Assembly: GCA_001464165.1 (NCBI GenBank)
Contig: LNEX01000448.1
Location: forward strand, 1-15,324
Source of the DNA: a bacterium Ga0077546
Lineage (GTDB): Bacteria > Cyanobacteriota > Vampirovibrionia > Obscuribacterales > Obscuribacteraceae
Direction: 5' to 3'
Length of the DNA stretch: 15,324 nt
Shown in pieces: positions 15,173 through 15,324 of this stretch. The translations under genes were made by a program, and so were the position numbers. The stretch's first letter is position 1; each line of letters opens with the position of its first letter. The notes under the pieces are model-generated. The model searched no databases. It was given only the letters and a program-made list of their open reading frames with translations, and was not told the origin of the DNA.

Positions 15173-15324
15173 TGTTTTTGTGATTTTGCACTGACTGCTG
15201 GCTGGCTATTTTTGCCTTGATCACCAAGCGCTGCTGTGATGTTGTTGTTTTTGGCTAACTCTTGAGCCAGCACTGAAATTAGCCTGCCACCACCCCAGCG
15301 GTTCAAATGCACGGTGTCAAGAAA
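15163..15324 (-). CDS. C-terminal fragment of a second SGNH-hydrolase-like protein
   Basis: The window edge cuts this gene; 53 codons and a TGA stop are present, in a frame open to base 15324. The fragment starts FLDTVHLNRWGGGRLISVLA. The DTVHLN motif corresponds to SGNH block V, with catalytic Asp and His, and closely resembles VDSVHLKP in the complete gene at 12962-14260. The sequence after it also fits the final helix of that fold. The last 25 residues are polar and Gln/Asn/Lys-rich. The stop overlaps the start of the secreted TPR gene, so both are probably one transcription unit coming in from the right. The assignment depends on one motif and a helix, so it is moderate only. Confidence 0.62.
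   Translation of the reverse strand, partial: FLDTVHLNRWGGGRLISVLAQELAKNNNITAALGDQGKNSQPAVSAKSQKQWQ

Noticed and set aside
1..15324. Insertion sequences, prophage genes, attachment sites, tRNA or rRNA genes
   Set aside because: No transposase, integrase or structured RNA was recognised on either strand; the pilT lesions are not caused by a visible insertion.

Overview
The window looks like chromosome from a Gram-negative bacterium close to the Cyanobacteria, most likely a non-photosynthetic relative such as Vampirovibrionia (Melainabacteria, for example Obscuribacterales). The clues are the pilB-pilT-pilC gene order, a SigF-type group 3 sigma factor beside pilus genes, pilMNO-type alignment genes, and moderate GC with ATG and TTG starts. 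No rRNA, tRNA or universal marker is present, so this placement is inference.

Left and middle (1-11151, all on the minus strand, so read right to left): a type IV pilus assembly locus. The order of transcription is pilB (extension ATPase), pilT (retraction ATPase, broken), pilC (platform protein), a 339-bp gap, a SigF-like sigma factor, an ABC-2 type exporter (ATPase and permease), pilD (prepilin peptidase), a single-chain PilM-PilN fusion, pilO, and the start of one more exported or membrane-anchored protein cut by the window edge. Genes from the sigma factor to the left edge are separated by 10 bp or less or overlap, so they probably form one operon. pilB-pilT-pilC form a second tight unit. 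No pilin gene is visible.

Three things stand out in the pilus locus. pilT carries two independent lesions: an in-frame TAG exactly at the Ser/Thr codon after the P-loop lysine, and a deletion-like frameshift that removes a conserved C-terminal segment. PilB ends in an extra array of three C4 zinc ribbons. PilM and PilN are fused into one GspL-like chain. A 40-bp array of five 8-bp units lies just past pilC.

Right part (11348-15324): envelope genes of less certain role. A divergent plus-strand gene encodes a three-helix membrane protein with C-terminal TPR-like repeats. It is followed by a plus-strand membrane-anchored SGNH-hydrolase-like (DltD/AlgX-like) protein. Facing these on the minus strand is the 3' end of a second SGNH-like gene, which overlaps a small secreted TPR protein.

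Non-coding stretches: 6345-6683 holds the 8-bp array and one short inverted repeat. 11152-11347 holds an imperfect 16-bp direct repeat. 12755-12961 holds inverted repeats and a possible promoter. 14261-14509, between convergent genes, shows nothing convincing.
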